From: a bacterium
GTDB taxonomy: Bacteria > Pseudomonadota > Alphaproteobacteria > CAJXXZ01 > DAHXLG01
Assembly (NCBI GenBank): GCA_027371775.1
Contig: DAHXLG010000005.1
Span: forward strand, 1-42,153
Length of the DNA: 42,153 bases
Direction: 5' to 3'
The notes under the pieces: generated by a model
Database searches by the model: none
Seen by the model: the letters and a program-made list of their open reading frames with translations, nothing else
Told to the model about the DNA's origin: nothing
Translations under genes and position numbers: made by a program
In this document: positions 8,612 through 17,749 of the stretch, one piece after another
Layout: each line of letters starts with the position of its first letter
Numbering within the stretch: position 1 is the stretch's first letter

Positions 8612-9970
8612 TTATGACTCAAACATCGTTTCGCATATTATTTCTGATAGCGTTGGATGAGGGAAAACTGTGTTTGCAAAATCTTCTGGCAATGCCTCTA
8701 GCTGCATTCCCAGGGCAATCGAATGAATCATTTCTGTAACTTCTGGTCCAATCATATGCACACCAAGAATTTCCTCAGTTTTTGCACATATCAGAATTTT
8801 TATCATGCCAAGTGAATCTTGAATTGCATTAGCTTTGCCATTTGCCATGAAGCTTGAGCGTTGTACTTTTACATTTGAGCTATAATTGGCTCCATGTTTT
8901 TCTTTTAGTTGATCTTCTGTCATGCCAATTGATGCTATTTGTGGAGACGTATAAATACATAATGGAATTGCTCCAAGTGCTCCAACTTGCTTGCCTAAAA
9001 TTATCTTGATAGCGCGTAGTCCCTCAGCCGTAGCTTTGTGTGCTAACCATGGGCCCTTTGTGCAATCGCCAATTGCGAAAATGTTTGTAACTGTTTTTCC
9101 GCTTATGCTTACCTGATGCTTTTCGTTTGTCTTAAAATAGTTTTTTTCTAAATCTAGTTGATTGAAATCTGCTGTGTTTGGAGTTACTCCAATTGCTACG
9201 ATTACTTTGTCAAAACTTTGCTCTTGAGTTGTTTGTATTGTAATTTTGCCATCTTTTTCTTCTATTTTGCTAATGGATCTGCTAAGATTGAACTTAACTC
9301 CGTCTTTTTCCATTTGCTTTTGCATTGTTTTTGCAATTTCGCTATCTATGCCTGCAAGAATTGCTGGTGCCATTTCGAATACTGTAACATTTGTACCTAG
9401 GGCTGAGTAAAAACCTGCAAACTCTATTCCGATTGCTCCTGCTCCAATTATTGCTATGTTTTTTGGTAGTGCGCTTGGTGTCATGGCTTCTCTAATGCCC
9501 CAGATATGTTCTGATTCTGGTGCTTCTGGTAATGTACGTGCTTTTGAGCCGGTAGCAATGATTAAGTTTTTTGTTTTCAATTCTTTATTATTACATAATA
9601 ATGTTATTTCTTGCCCTCCTACCTTGCTGATTTTTGCAGTTGCGGTGATTAATTCGATTTTGTTGTTTTTGAATAAAGATGCTATGCCATTGCTTAGTTT
9701 TTGTACGGTTGCGCGAGATTGTGCTACCATCTTTTCTATTTCAATACCCTTTAATTCAACATTAATACCCCAGTTTGCAGCATCTTTGATGTGCGCAACA
9801 TGTTCGCTGGCTTTTAATAAGGATTTTGTTGGAATGCATCCCCAGTTTAAACATACTCCTCCAAGGTGCTCTTTTTCTACGATTGCTACCTTGAGACCAG
9901 CTTGTGCTGCTGCTACGGCTGCTGGATATCCTCCTGGGCCTGCTCCAATTACTACTAAATCATATATCAT
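8612..9970 (-). CDS. lpdA: dihydrolipoamide dehydrogenase (E3)
   Basis: E3 reoxidises dihydrolipoamide of the pyruvate and 2-oxoglutarate dehydrogenase complexes, passing electrons to NAD+ through FAD. The 452-residue protein starts with the FAD-binding GAGPGG at 10-15. It has the redox disulfide C40/C45 in GGVCLNWGCIPTK, the NAD-binding GAGAIGIEF near 175-185, the second FAD motif AIGDCTKGPWLAHKA, and the dimer-interface catalytic HPTLSE (H438). Length and motifs are normal for the family. The start ATG at 9968-9970 is preceded by AGGAG about seven bases upstream, a strong ribosome site. It is a lone gene; no other dehydrogenase-complex subunit is in the window. A degenerate copy of its 3' end follows it. 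Confidence 0.95.
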   Translation of the reverse strand: MIYDLVVIGAGPGGYPAAVAAAQAGLKVAIVEKEHLGGVCLNWGCIPTKSLLKASEHVAHIKDAANWGINVELKGIEIEKMVAQSRATVQKLSNGIASLFKNNKIELITATAKISKVGGQEITLLCNNKELKTKNLIIATGSKARTLPEAPESEHIWGIREAMTPSALPKNIAIIGAGAIGIEFAGFYSALGTNVTVFEMAPAILAGIDSEIAKTMQKQMEKDGVKFNLSRSISKIEEKDGKITIQTTQEQSFDKVIVAIGVTPNTADFNQLDLEKNYFKTNEKHQVSISGKTVTNIFAIGDCTKGPWLAHKATAEGLRAIKIILGKQVGALGAIPLCIYTSPQIASIGMTEDQLKEKHGANYSSNVKVQRSSFMANGKANAIQDSLGMIKILICAKTEEILGVHMIGPEVTEMIHSIALGMQLEALPEDFANTVFPHPTLSEIICETMFES

Positions 9971-10418
9971 ATGTGATCTCCTGATAATATTGTTTTTTTA
10001 TTATACCATTAGTGTAATATCTGCAATAGAGCGAATATTTTCAAGCATTAATACAAAAATAATATGATTAGATAAATTTGTTTTATTAACAATGTTCGTT
10101 AGTCGATTGTATTTGATTGATAGCTTTTTATTTTGCGAATCACAAAAGAATTTTTATATAACAAAAGTCAAACAGATTGCTTTTTGCATGTCATTGGACT
10201 AGTATTTGCAGTTTTATAGTTTTTTTTCTTTCAATGCATTAAAGTTTCCTGCAACTGTGCTTGAGAAACAACACGATTATATAAAGTTAGATAAATTTAT
10301 ACTGTTTTTATTAAGGTTTCCTTAAGCATCTGGTCTGATATATGATAAACTAAAAATATATGACTACTATAAATAAATCTGGAAAAAAGAAAACGGTATC
10401 AGTTATCAATTAATGAAA
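9971..10418. other. spacer between rpsA and lpdA
   Basis: Carries the lpdA ribosome site at its left edge. A stretch at 10219-10265 faintly resembles a ligA segment near 6770-6815, but too weakly to call. Otherwise AT-rich, nothing recognised; no clear terminator for rpsA. Confidence 0.55.
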
Positions 10419-11714
10419 TTATGGCTTTTTAATGCCCAAAACGATGTGTCCGTTTTCAATTGCGATGTTCCAGATATACGCCTTTAATTGTGCTCCAATT
10501 TTTAATGTGCCAGAAACATATGCATCCGTTTTTGGAATAATTCCATCTAATTGATCGCCAATTTTTGCTACATATCCAAGATCAGAAATTTGTACTATTT
10601 CGCAATCGATTTCATCACCAATATTATGATTTTTTGCGAATTCTTCAACTGAATTCTTTGTAGCATGTTTCATGCTTACGAAAATTCTGTTGCGCTTGCT
10701 ATCAATTTCAATAACTTTTACAAGAACTTTTTGTCCTTTTTTTAAACCATCGAATGTTTGGTAACGCTTCATCCAAGCAACTTCGCTAGCTTTTAGTTTT
10801 GCTTCGATGCCAGGTGTTAGCTCAACAAATGCGCTTTTTTCTTCAATTGCTTTGATTTCTGCATCATATACGTTGCCAATTTCAATGTTTGCTTTTTTGA
10901 TATTGTTAGCCCAAGGGTTTTCCAATAATTCTTTCTTGCTTAATGAAATTCTGTTTGCTTGTGGCATTGCTATTATTTTCACTTCGATTGTTTGTCCAAT
11001 TTTCAACAAGTCTGCTGGCTCTTTTATTTTTTCCCAAGTAATTTCACTAACGTGTAAGCGACCAGTGATTCCACCAAGATCTACGAACGCAACTGATTCT
11101 GTAAGTGATTTAACTGTGCCTTGTACGATTTGTCCTTCAGCAAAACCAACTGTTCCTTCTGAATCATTTGAGTTCTTCAATGAGACTACAATGTTGCTCT
11201 TTGCTCTATCCATTTTGATTATAAAGCATTGATGTTGCTTGCCAAATAGCTCCTTAACATCTTTGACGCCTGCTGGAAAATGACTCTTTGGTAAGAACGC
11301 GCTAACCCCTGATAGGTTTACTATGCATCCACCTTGTACTTTCCGAATTACTGTTCCAGGGACTGTTTCGCGCTTGTGGAATAATTCTTCAAGTTGTCCC
11401 CAACCTGCTTCTCTAAGCGCTTTTGTATAGCTTAATGCTACGTCGCCGTTTTTATCTTCTAATGCTTCAAGTAAAACTGTCACAGAATCACCAATTTGTG
11501 GTAATGCTGCTCCGTCACCAGAAATGTTGAACTCTTCTTTGGGTATGCGTCCTTCGGATTTTAGACCAACGTCTACAAATACATAGTGTTCGTCTATTCT
11601 GCTAACAAGCGCTGACATTAATACCCCGCGCTTAATATTTCCGCTTTGTTCAAGTAGCTTTGAAAACTCGTCTTTTTGTTCTTGCGTAACATCAAAATCA
11701 AATATGCTTCTCAT
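10419..11714 (-). CDS. rpsA: 30S ribosomal protein S1
   Basis: S1 binds mRNA on the 30S subunit and helps initiate translation, especially where Shine-Dalgarno sites are weak. The product is a series of S1/OB-fold repeats; I can distinguish about five, with repeat hallmarks such as FVDVGLKSEGRIP, CIVNLSGVSAFLP, FVDLGGITGRLHVSE and YVAKIGDQLDGIIP. At 431 residues it is shorter than the six-repeat enterobacterial protein. An upstream in-frame TTG at 11747 would add 11 residues, but the ATG at 11712-11714 is preceded by AAGGA ten bases upstream and gives the normal N-terminus MRSIFDFD, so I prefer it. It is separated by about 800 bases from divergently transcribed radA. Confidence 0.94.
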   Translation of the reverse strand: MRSIFDFDVTQEQKDEFSKLLEQSGNIKRGVLMSALVSRIDEHYVFVDVGLKSEGRIPKEEFNISGDGAALPQIGDSVTVLLEALEDKNGDVALSYTKALREAGWGQLEELFHKRETVPGTVIRKVQGGCIVNLSGVSAFLPKSHFPAGVKDVKELFGKQHQCFIIKMDRAKSNIVVSLKNSNDSEGTVGFAEGQIVQGTVKSLTESVAFVDLGGITGRLHVSEITWEKIKEPADLLKIGQTIEVKIIAMPQANRISLSKKELLENPWANNIKKANIEIGNVYDAEIKAIEEKSAFVELTPGIEAKLKASEVAWMKRYQTFDGLKKGQKVLVKVIEIDSKRNRIFVSMKHATKNSVEEFAKNHNIGDEIDCEIVQISDLGYVAKIGDQLDGIIPKTDAYVSGTLKIGAQLKAYIWNIAIENGHIVLGIKKP

Positions 11715-12515
11715 TAATAATTTTTCCTTGCTTAAATAGTAGTTCAATGACGTGCAAAAGGCAAGCTGTTTGGCTTTTGTTATATAAAAATTCTTTTATG
11801 ATTTGCAGAAAATTAAATTAAGCTAGTGCGCTAGAACCTAAATAATATCTTGAGCAATTGATTTTCGTTTTGAGTTATTACTTTTTTTTATGACATATTG
11901 TATGTATGATTTTTAAGTTATAAATGAAATTAATAAAAGGGCGATATAGGTTTTGTAAATGTTTTGCAAATTGTGTGCTGTAAACGCTAGGTTTTTGTAA
12001 TTATTGCTTTATTTTAGCACTCGCTACAAAACTAACTCAGTTGCAACGTATGCTTTATATATTGTTGATAGGGTGAAGATATATGTTTGTGTTGAAAATT
12101 TATTGCAGCTTAATGGATTTTTCAAAAAAATGATATGAGTTAGGTTAACTATCAGCAATTATATTCTAATAAATATGAGCATACTTGCGCTTTTGTATAA
12201 CTTAAAAATTTTTATATACATATTATTGATTATGCAAACAGTTTTTCCATGCAATATTCTTCTTGAGGGAAAAATCTAGTTTTCGAAAAGATACTTTGTT
12301 ATTATGTATAAATTTAGATGTTTTGAATGCTTATAAAACTCTCTTTATTTTGCTAATCTTGTTAGTAAGTTGTCTGGTTTGCAAAAAACGTTTGGCAATT
12401 TGAGTAAACGAAGATATCAAGACTTCTTTTTATACTATTGTTTGAAATTTTGTAAGAAAACATGCTCTTTTTATCCTAATGGACGCATATTATATTATGA
12501 TTATATAATCAAAAC
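11715..12515. other. long divergent spacer between rpsA and radA
   Basis: About 800 bases holding the promoters for both flanking genes, though no clear -35/-10 pair stands out. An open frame without an ATG (TTG at 12370) ends at 12519, overlapping the radA start as ATGA. It codes a basic, aromatic peptide and is more likely chance or relic than gene. Confidence 0.55.
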
Positions 12516-14090
12516 ATGAAATTTGTTTGTGAATCATGTGGGGTGCAACATCTTAAGTGGATTGGACGTTGTAGTTGCGGAGAATGGAATAGTCTTGTCG
12601 AAACTTCTGATGCTAAGGGTAGCGTGCGTGCTTTTGCAGCTAATGCTCTTAATCTTGTCAGTTTGAATACTGATGAAATTGATTTTCCAAAACGTATTAG
12701 CACTAAAATAAGTGAATTTGATAGGACAATCGGCGGTGGATTAGTTCCAGGCGGCGTTATATTGCTTTCTGGCGATCCTGGTGTTGGTAAATCTACTTTG
12801 TTGCTTCAGATTGCTAGCTCGCATTTTAATATTATAGATAATGGAGTCTATACAACGCATCGAAAGGCTTTGTGTGGCACGAAGGAAGAATCGGAAGAAC
12901 CATATGGTATAAATAAAGAAAATCATATAAAAGATGCTGCGAAAATTGCAATTACTGATATTTCTAGTTCTAATATATCCAACGAGGGTTGTAAAACAAA
13001 TGGAATCTATTCTCAGGATGAAAATATCTGCCTCTCAAGCCTAACAGATGTGGCTTATAAACAAATGAATGCAAAAAATGCTATCTACATATCAGGTGAA
13101 GAATCTGTTTCGCAAATTAAGCTGCGTGCAAAACGTCTTGGAGTGACTGAAGAAAGCGGAATGAAACTTAGTGCTTCCAACAACCTAGAGGAAATTTTAG
13201 CCACATTAGAAGCTTACAAAAAAGAAACAGCCCTTGTGATTATTGATTCAATTCAAACAATTGCAAGCGATAATCTTGATGGAGCTGCCGGTAGCGTTGG
13301 GCAAATTCGCTATTGTGCGCAAAAGCTAATCGAGTTTGCTAAGCTTGAGCATATTCCTTTAATTATTGTAGGGCATGTTACAAAAGAAGGTACAATTGCA
13401 GGACCAAAGATTCTTGAACATAGTGTTGATACGGTCTTGCATTTTGAGGGTGAGCGAAATTATTCTTTTCGTATTTTGCGAGCTATTAAAAACAGGTTTG
13501 GTCCAACTGATGAAATGGGTATTTTTGAAATTCTTGAAACTGGGTTGCAGCAAGTTGAAAATCCATCAATGCTTTTTTTGAATCAGCAGCAGGTCGGCGC
13601 TACTGGGTCTATTATTTTCCCTAGCATGGAAGGTAGCAGGCTTTTGATGGTAGAAATTCAGGCACTTGTTGCTCAGTCATTTCTACAAATGCCCCGTCGT
13701 GCTGTGATTGGATGGGATAACACTCGTTTGCCAATGATTTGTGCAGTACTTGAAAAACATTGCAAAATTTCGTTTGCAAATAAAGATGTTTACCTAAATG
13801 TTATGGGCGGTTTGCGTATTAATGAACCGGCTGCGGATTTGGCTGTGTTGCTTGCTATTATCTCGTCTCATTTGAATATAGCCATTCCAAATAATTATAT
13901 CGCTTTTGGAGAAATTGGACTTTCTGGTGAAATAAGAAGTGTTCAACATACAGTAAAGCGTATAGCAGAGGCAAACAAGTTAGCTTGTAAGGGTATTGTA
14001 AGCGCTGTGATTAAAGAACAGTATGATAATATGATTCAGTGCAAAAATATCCAACAAGTGCTTGACTGGGTTAAAAGGCTCCAAAAATAA
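12516..14090 (+). CDS. radA: RadA/Sms recombination ATPase with in-frame insert
   Basis: RadA is a RecA-related, Lon-related ATPase that extends heteroduplex DNA by branch migration during recombination repair. The 524-residue protein has an N-terminal zinc finger (C5, C8, C19, C21), Walker A GDPGVGKST at 86-94, the RadA-specific KNRFG motif at 325-329 and the C-terminal Lon-like domain (residues about 350-524). Two oddities: the second cysteine pair is CSC, one residue shorter than the usual CxxC; and about 80 extra residues (roughly 105-187, rich in Asn, Ser, Lys, Ile) separate Walker A from the conserved AIYISGEES, where the two are normally close. The ATG at 12516 gives the standard start. 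A diverged copy of its 3' end lies at 14313-14380. Confidence 0.94.
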   Translation: MKFVCESCGVQHLKWIGRCSCGEWNSLVETSDAKGSVRAFAANALNLVSLNTDEIDFPKRISTKISEFDRTIGGGLVPGGVILLSGDPGVGKSTLLLQIASSHFNIIDNGVYTTHRKALCGTKEESEEPYGINKENHIKDAAKIAITDISSSNISNEGCKTNGIYSQDENICLSSLTDVAYKQMNAKNAIYISGEESVSQIKLRAKRLGVTEESGMKLSASNNLEEILATLEAYKKETALVIIDSIQTIASDNLDGAAGSVGQIRYCAQKLIEFAKLEHIPLIIVGHVTKEGTIAGPKILEHSVDTVLHFEGERNYSFRILRAIKNRFGPTDEMGIFEILETGLQQVENPSMLFLNQQQVGATGSIIFPSMEGSRLLMVEIQALVAQSFLQMPRRAVIGWDNTRLPMICAVLEKHCKISFANKDVYLNVMGGLRINEPAADLAVLLAIISSHLNIAIPNNYIAFGEIGLSGEIRSVQHTVKRIAEANKLACKGIVSAVIKEQYDNMIQCKNIQQVLDWVKRLQK

Positions 14091-14312
14091 ACTTAAATAA
14101 ACATATTTTGGGTTTGTGTTTTCTTATGTATGTATTACTATCAATTTGCTAGTAATTATATGATTTTGGGATATGATTTTGGATATAGACTCAAATGCGC
14201 AAAATCAACAGATTAACAATCAATACAATGGTAAAGGAATTCATAAAAATTCAACCAAAATTAAACTAAATCAGGTTTTTTTCTAAATGAACTTTTTATT
14301 ATTGTTTATATC

Positions 14313-14380
14313 CTGTGATTAAAGAACTGTATGATGAAGCAACGCAAAAGTATCCAACAAGTTGCTTGAGTTAAAAAACA
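14313..14380 (+). pseudogene. duplicated 3' end of radA
   Basis: Aligns with 14005-14079 near the end of radA. CTGTGATTAAAGAAC, GTATGAT, GCAAAA, TATCCAACAAG, GCTTGA and GTTAAAA appear in the same order. An internal deletion of about seven bases shifts the frame. It lies about 220 bp beyond the radA stop, same strand. Confidence 0.85.
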
Positions 14381-14585
14381 CTCTACTATTAATCATTTTG
14401 AAATCCTTTTTTCAGTTAATCTGAAATAAAAGTATATTGTTTTTAGATTTGTTTGAGTGCTCATGCATTTGTTGTGCAAAGAATGAGATCTAGTATTGCA
14501 AAATAAATCTGCTTATAAGAATATTTATGCGCTCAGGAATTATGAATTATTTGCTTTAGGTCTTAGTTAGATTATAGCTAAGCAA

Positions 14586-14741
14586 ATGTTGTTCCAATAT
14601 TCTATCAGATACGCAATAATCATTAAACAAAACGCCAAAAATCTTCAATTTTTAGTATTGGCTAATGTGAGTTTAGAGAAATTGAGAGTTTTAGTATTGG
14701 TTAATGAAGATGAGTTTACTCTAGAAATTGATAGATTATAA
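14586..14741 (+). pseudogene. 51-codon relic containing the inverted dispersed repeat
   Basis: The frame starts MLFQYSIRYAIIIKQNAKNL and continues with a Leu/Val-rich stretch (KLRVLVLVNED) to TAA at 14739. Its first third is the inverted homologue of the repeat at 3033-3134 and 3267-3368, whose minus-strand frame encodes the related peptide LYSIKYAIIIKNNTKNLQF. Peptide-level similarity between separate copies suggests they descend from one protein-coding family. No family recognised and no ribosome site seen. Confidence 0.45.
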
Positions 14742-15022
14742 TTTTATTGCTATTTTTGTAAAGCATGTAAGAAAGAAATATCTATTGCGATAAAACAAAT
14801 TGCAAATCTTATTAGATTATTTATGTTGCTACTTGACTAGGTGTATCTTTTATTTTGCTCCTAGAGTATTTAGATCCTCTATTTATGATATTCTTAACTA
14901 TAAGCAGATTTTTTTATATAAAATCACAGATCAGAATACTCACATGATCAAAATAATTTCTTATTAAACATGGTTGAGACTTGCTTTTTGATATTGTGAC
15001 TGTCTTAGTTTTGGCAATCATT

Positions 15023-15820
15023 CTATATTAAATCTCTAGGACAGAATTTTAAAATTATATTGTTGAAACGTTTGTGTTTGCCAATAGGAAGTGGAACAAC
15101 GCGTGGATCGTTTAATACGCGCAAAACACTGGCTGCAATTGCTCTGTATTCATCTGTGGGTTTTGGATTGATTAGTTGGTACGATATGATGTTTCCATTA
15201 TTATCAAGATGTATTTCTACTTCAATTGTGATATCTTTACGTGCTGCAAACTCTTCTGGAGGAAACCAAAAGTGCATGATCTTGTTTTGAATTTCATATA
15301 TTGTTGATGCAATTTCTGCATCATCACTCGCCTTTCCTTCTCCAAACCCTTTGCCTTTGTTTGTTCCATTGCCATGTCCCTCTCCGTTGCCTGTGTAGTT
15401 TTTGTTTTTTGTTCCTTCTTTGCTTGTTCTTTTAATATCTTGTTTTTCTGTATTTTTTTTTGTTTCTGTTTTGCTTGATTCTAGAGCTAATTCTTTTTTC
15501 TTTTGCTCTTTTTTTTCTTTCAAGTTTAATTGTTTTTTTTCTTCTTTTTTTTGCTTTTCTAGATTATCTTTTTTATCTTGTTTTTTGTTTGGATCTTCAA
15601 GATTTATAGATTCAAGCGCAGGTTTTTCTTGGAATAGTTTTTCTTGTATAGTCTGCTCTTGTTCTTGAATATCCTGTTTTTCAAATTCAATAATAAATCC
15701 GCTTTCGCCTTCTCCAGCAGGACCAGAGCCTCCAGCAATTTTGATGTTATTATCTAAGCCCACTAAAAAAAGTAACAATAAACAAGTGTGCATTGCAAAT
15801 GAGATTAGAAAGTAACGCAT
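15023..15820 (-). CDS. tolA: TolA/TonB-like energy-transducing envelope protein
   Basis: TolA spans the periplasm and links the TolQR proton channel in the inner membrane to Pal and TolB at the outer membrane, keeping the envelope intact at division. The 265-residue protein has one N-terminal membrane anchor (about 3-20), a long Lys/Glu/Gln-rich region (about 50-135) expected to be an extended helix, a Gly-rich linker (GNGEGHGNGTNKGKGFGEG, about 143-161) and a C-terminal globular domain from about 170. That domain has IQNKIMHFWFPP and PRVVPLPIGKHKRF, typical of TolA/TonB C-terminal folds. No tolQ, tolR or tolB lies alongside, so TonB cannot be fully excluded. The ATG at 15818-15820 precedes the anchor directly. 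Confidence 0.75.
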   Translation of the reverse strand: MRYFLISFAMHTCLLLLFLVGLDNNIKIAGGSGPAGEGESGFIIEFEKQDIQEQEQTIQEKLFQEKPALESINLEDPNKKQDKKDNLEKQKKEEKKQLNLKEKKEQKKKELALESSKTETKKNTEKQDIKRTSKEGTKNKNYTGNGEGHGNGTNKGKGFGEGKASDDAEIASTIYEIQNKIMHFWFPPEEFAARKDITIEVEIHLDNNGNIISYQLINPKPTDEYRAIAASVLRVLNDPRVVPLPIGKHKRFNNIILKFCPRDLI

Positions 15821-15979
15821 GCCTTGATTATATATTGCATTATCCTGATTGCAAATATATCAATTGTTTTGAGCAATAAAGACGTGTTACATCAATTAGT
15901 TATAAGACAAAGTTGATAAATTATATTTTATCTCATAAAATTTTTATAAAATTCTAAATTTTGTTCTCATAAATAATAC

Positions 15980-16309
15980 GTGCTAATCATTTTTTGTTTT
16001 GATTCAAAAAATAATCAATATTCATATATCTTGAGTTCGTTTTGCCAATCTGCTTTTTGTTTCTTTCATGATTGTATATTTGCTTTGTTGTTTACAATAT
16101 GTTTATTGCTATTAATGATGCTACATTTTTCTGCTACTATTTATTTTTTCATGCGTAATTGCTTAAGTGATCGAATAGATTTGAAATTTTATGCATCTAT
16201 GCTTTTCTTTGCTTATATATATTCACAAATTGAATGGCATTCGTGAGAAAATATTGTTCATGAAATTCAGCCTAGCTTGGTTGAAGAATTTGATTTGAAT
16301 AGCTTATAA
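15980..16309 (+). pseudogene. possible TGA-interrupted membrane-protein gene
   Basis: An 88-codon frame with hydrophobic segments ends at TGA 16244-16246. Directly after it the same frame continues for 20 more sense codons reading ENIVHEIQPSLVEEFDLNSL before TAA. The tail is acidic and protein-like, which suggests one ancestral gene with a nonsense mutation. Open frames of this size are expected by chance in AT-rich DNA, so this stays tentative. Confidence 0.3.
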
Positions 16310-16503
16310 CTTTATTAATTTGCCAACATTGGTATTTTCTACTACCAATTTGTAAACGCTGGTTTTCAAAAAATAAGTAAATATATTTTTTTATAGTCCA
16401 CATTTTTGATGTTTGTACTAATAATATAGGCGTAAGGTTTTCTGCTAATACATTAGCCGTAAGTTTCAGCTATAAAAAGAATTGCGCATTCAGAATAAGC
16501 AAA

Positions 16504-16779
16504 GTGCTAAAGAACGTGATCTACTCAATCTATGTTAAGATAAATATTATGTTTGTTCCTATGTATTGTATTTTTGAAAAGCAATTTGCACATGGTTTAG
16601 ATATGCTAAAGATTATTATAATGAATCATGTTTTTCTTCGCGCATTCGAATCTAAAAATATTTTGGATAGATTTTTTTTAAAGATCCCGTTTATCTATTA
16701 TTCTTGGTTTATTAAATTTTTAAACACTTTACAAACATGTAATGTGCCAACAGTTAAGAACATTTTCATGCATTATTAA
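16504..16779 (+). CDS. unassigned 91-codon open frame
   Basis: The frame from 16504 (TTG or later ATG such as 16549) reads a hydrophobic, basic peptide with FEKQFAHGLDMLK and NILDRFFLKIPF. Base use resembles the coding genes, but there is no ribosome site or recognisable domain. It could be a small gene or a relic. Confidence 0.22.
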   Translation: MLKNVIYSIYVKINIMFVPMYCIFEKQFAHGLDMLKIIIMNHVFLRAFESKNILDRFFLKIPFIYYSWFIKFLNTLQTCNVPTVKNIFMHY

Positions 16780-16833
16780 CCAGAAATGCCCAAAAAACAA
16801 GAAAAGTTGAGCATAGACTAACTAATTAAATAG

Positions 16834-16920
16834 AACATCATACAAAAATTGATTTGTACCTACCAGATGACACAGTAATTGAAAAAGTATCTTATTCGTG
16901 CTTGATATTAAAAATCTCAT
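16834..16920 (+). pseudogene. fragment of a paralogue of the 35.5-kb membrane protein
   Basis: The frame reads LPDDTVIEKVSYSCLILK. The protein encoded at 35508-36188 reads LPDGTIIEKVSSSCVILK at its C-terminal domain. At DNA level about 47 of 54 bases match across 16860-16913. Upstream, KIDLY matches GKLYD only after deletions, and downstream the similarity ends. This is the truncated relic of a related gene 19 kb away on the opposite strand. Confidence 0.8.
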
Positions 16921-17164
16921 CAAATAAGCATTTTGCTAGCAACAGCACGGAACAAGCAATGTATTGTCAGTTTAAAATTAATTTAAACGAAATTGTTTGT
17001 ATATGTTGATTAATTTCACAACTAATCTAATTGACTTAATAAAACTTGTAAAATCTATAATTAAGCATTAGATAGCTTAAAAAAACGTCTAGTTCTATTT
17101 TTATAAAATACAGAAGTTTCATAAGTTCGTTTTGGTACATAGAGTTCAATTAATATGGCAAGTT

Positions 17165-17596
17165 TCAGTTTTTTGGCTCTTTGTTTTTTCGGAATGTGTC
17201 TAGGCTGATTATATTATCGTCTGAATTATCTTGCGATTCTGTTGTTTCTGGAGCTGTTTCTACTAAGAAATCAAGTGCTATAGGTTCGTTTGGGTCTTCA
17301 AAACGGTAAATTGCGTTGAACGGTATTTGAAGGTTCTCAAGCGTGCTGTTGAAAAGTAATGAGACGCTGAAATATGTATCCTCAACTCGTAAATCCCAGA
17401 ACTCATGCTGAAGCACAATTGTCATTTTATCTGGATATTTATCAATTAGGTATTTTGGTATGATTGCTCCAGGAAATGTTGGCTTGAATGTGATATAGAA
17501 ATAACTTAATCCGTAAAGACCGTTCTCTTCTACATATTTCAAGGCTTCTTTTACCACTAATCTTAATCCCTTTTGCATCAAATGCAAATAATTCAT
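17165..17596 (-). CDS. sspB: ClpXP adaptor SspB
   Basis: SspB binds ssrA-tagged polypeptides released from stalled ribosomes and delivers them to ClpXP. The 143-residue protein shows the alphaproteobacterial form: an N-terminal helix, then PTFPGAIIPKYLIDKYPDKMTIVLQ, a pattern I associate with this family, an all-beta core to about residue 110, a flexible acidic linker and a short basic tail (SLDTFRKNKEPKN) like the ClpX-docking peptide. The ATG at 17594-17596 has AAGGGG five bases upstream, so the start is secure. The stop is TGA. It lies downstream of rpmE on the same strand, with about 150 bases between. Confidence 0.88.
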   Translation of the reverse strand: MNYLHLMQKGLRLVVKEALKYVEENGLYGLSYFYITFKPTFPGAIIPKYLIDKYPDKMTIVLQHEFWDLRVEDTYFSVSLLFNSTLENLQIPFNAIYRFEDPNEPIALDFLVETAPETTESQDNSDDNIISLDTFRKNKEPKN

Positions 17597-17749
17597 TCAA
17601 ACCCCTTTTTTAGATCAATCTTATTTCTAAAATGTTAAAAAATTGCAAGCAAGTGCGCGATATAATCGACGTGCGTGTCGAGTTCCTTAGTACACATCCG
17701 TTATCTGAATTTGCTTTGTTTACCTTGAAATCTAGCCCACTTTTAGCAA

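Larger units (their letters stand above)
14091..15022. other. decayed spacer downstream of radA
   Basis: Holds a copy of the radA 3' end (14313-14380) and a short open frame (14586-14741) containing the inverted copy of the 102-bp repeat. Remaining sequence is AT-rich and unrecognised. Confidence 0.65.
15821..17164. other. 1.3-kb spacer with relics
   Basis: The longest gap in the window. It contains a possible TGA-interrupted gene (15980-16309), an unassigned open frame (16504-16779), an imperfect tandem duplication around 16420-16472 (GGCGTAAG...TCTGCTAATACATTAGCCGTAAG) and a coding fragment resembling the protein at 35508-36188 (16834-16920). No functional element recognised. Confidence 0.6.

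Noticed and set aside
10219-10265. possible ligA echo near rpsA
   Set aside because: Similarity to 6770-6815 is patchy and rests mainly on T-runs; not above what AT-rich sequence gives by chance.
15402-15668. plus-strand frame opposite the tolA-like gene
   Set aside because: A shadow of the Lys/Glu-rich TolA helix, which reads as Phe/Ser/Leu on the opposite strand.
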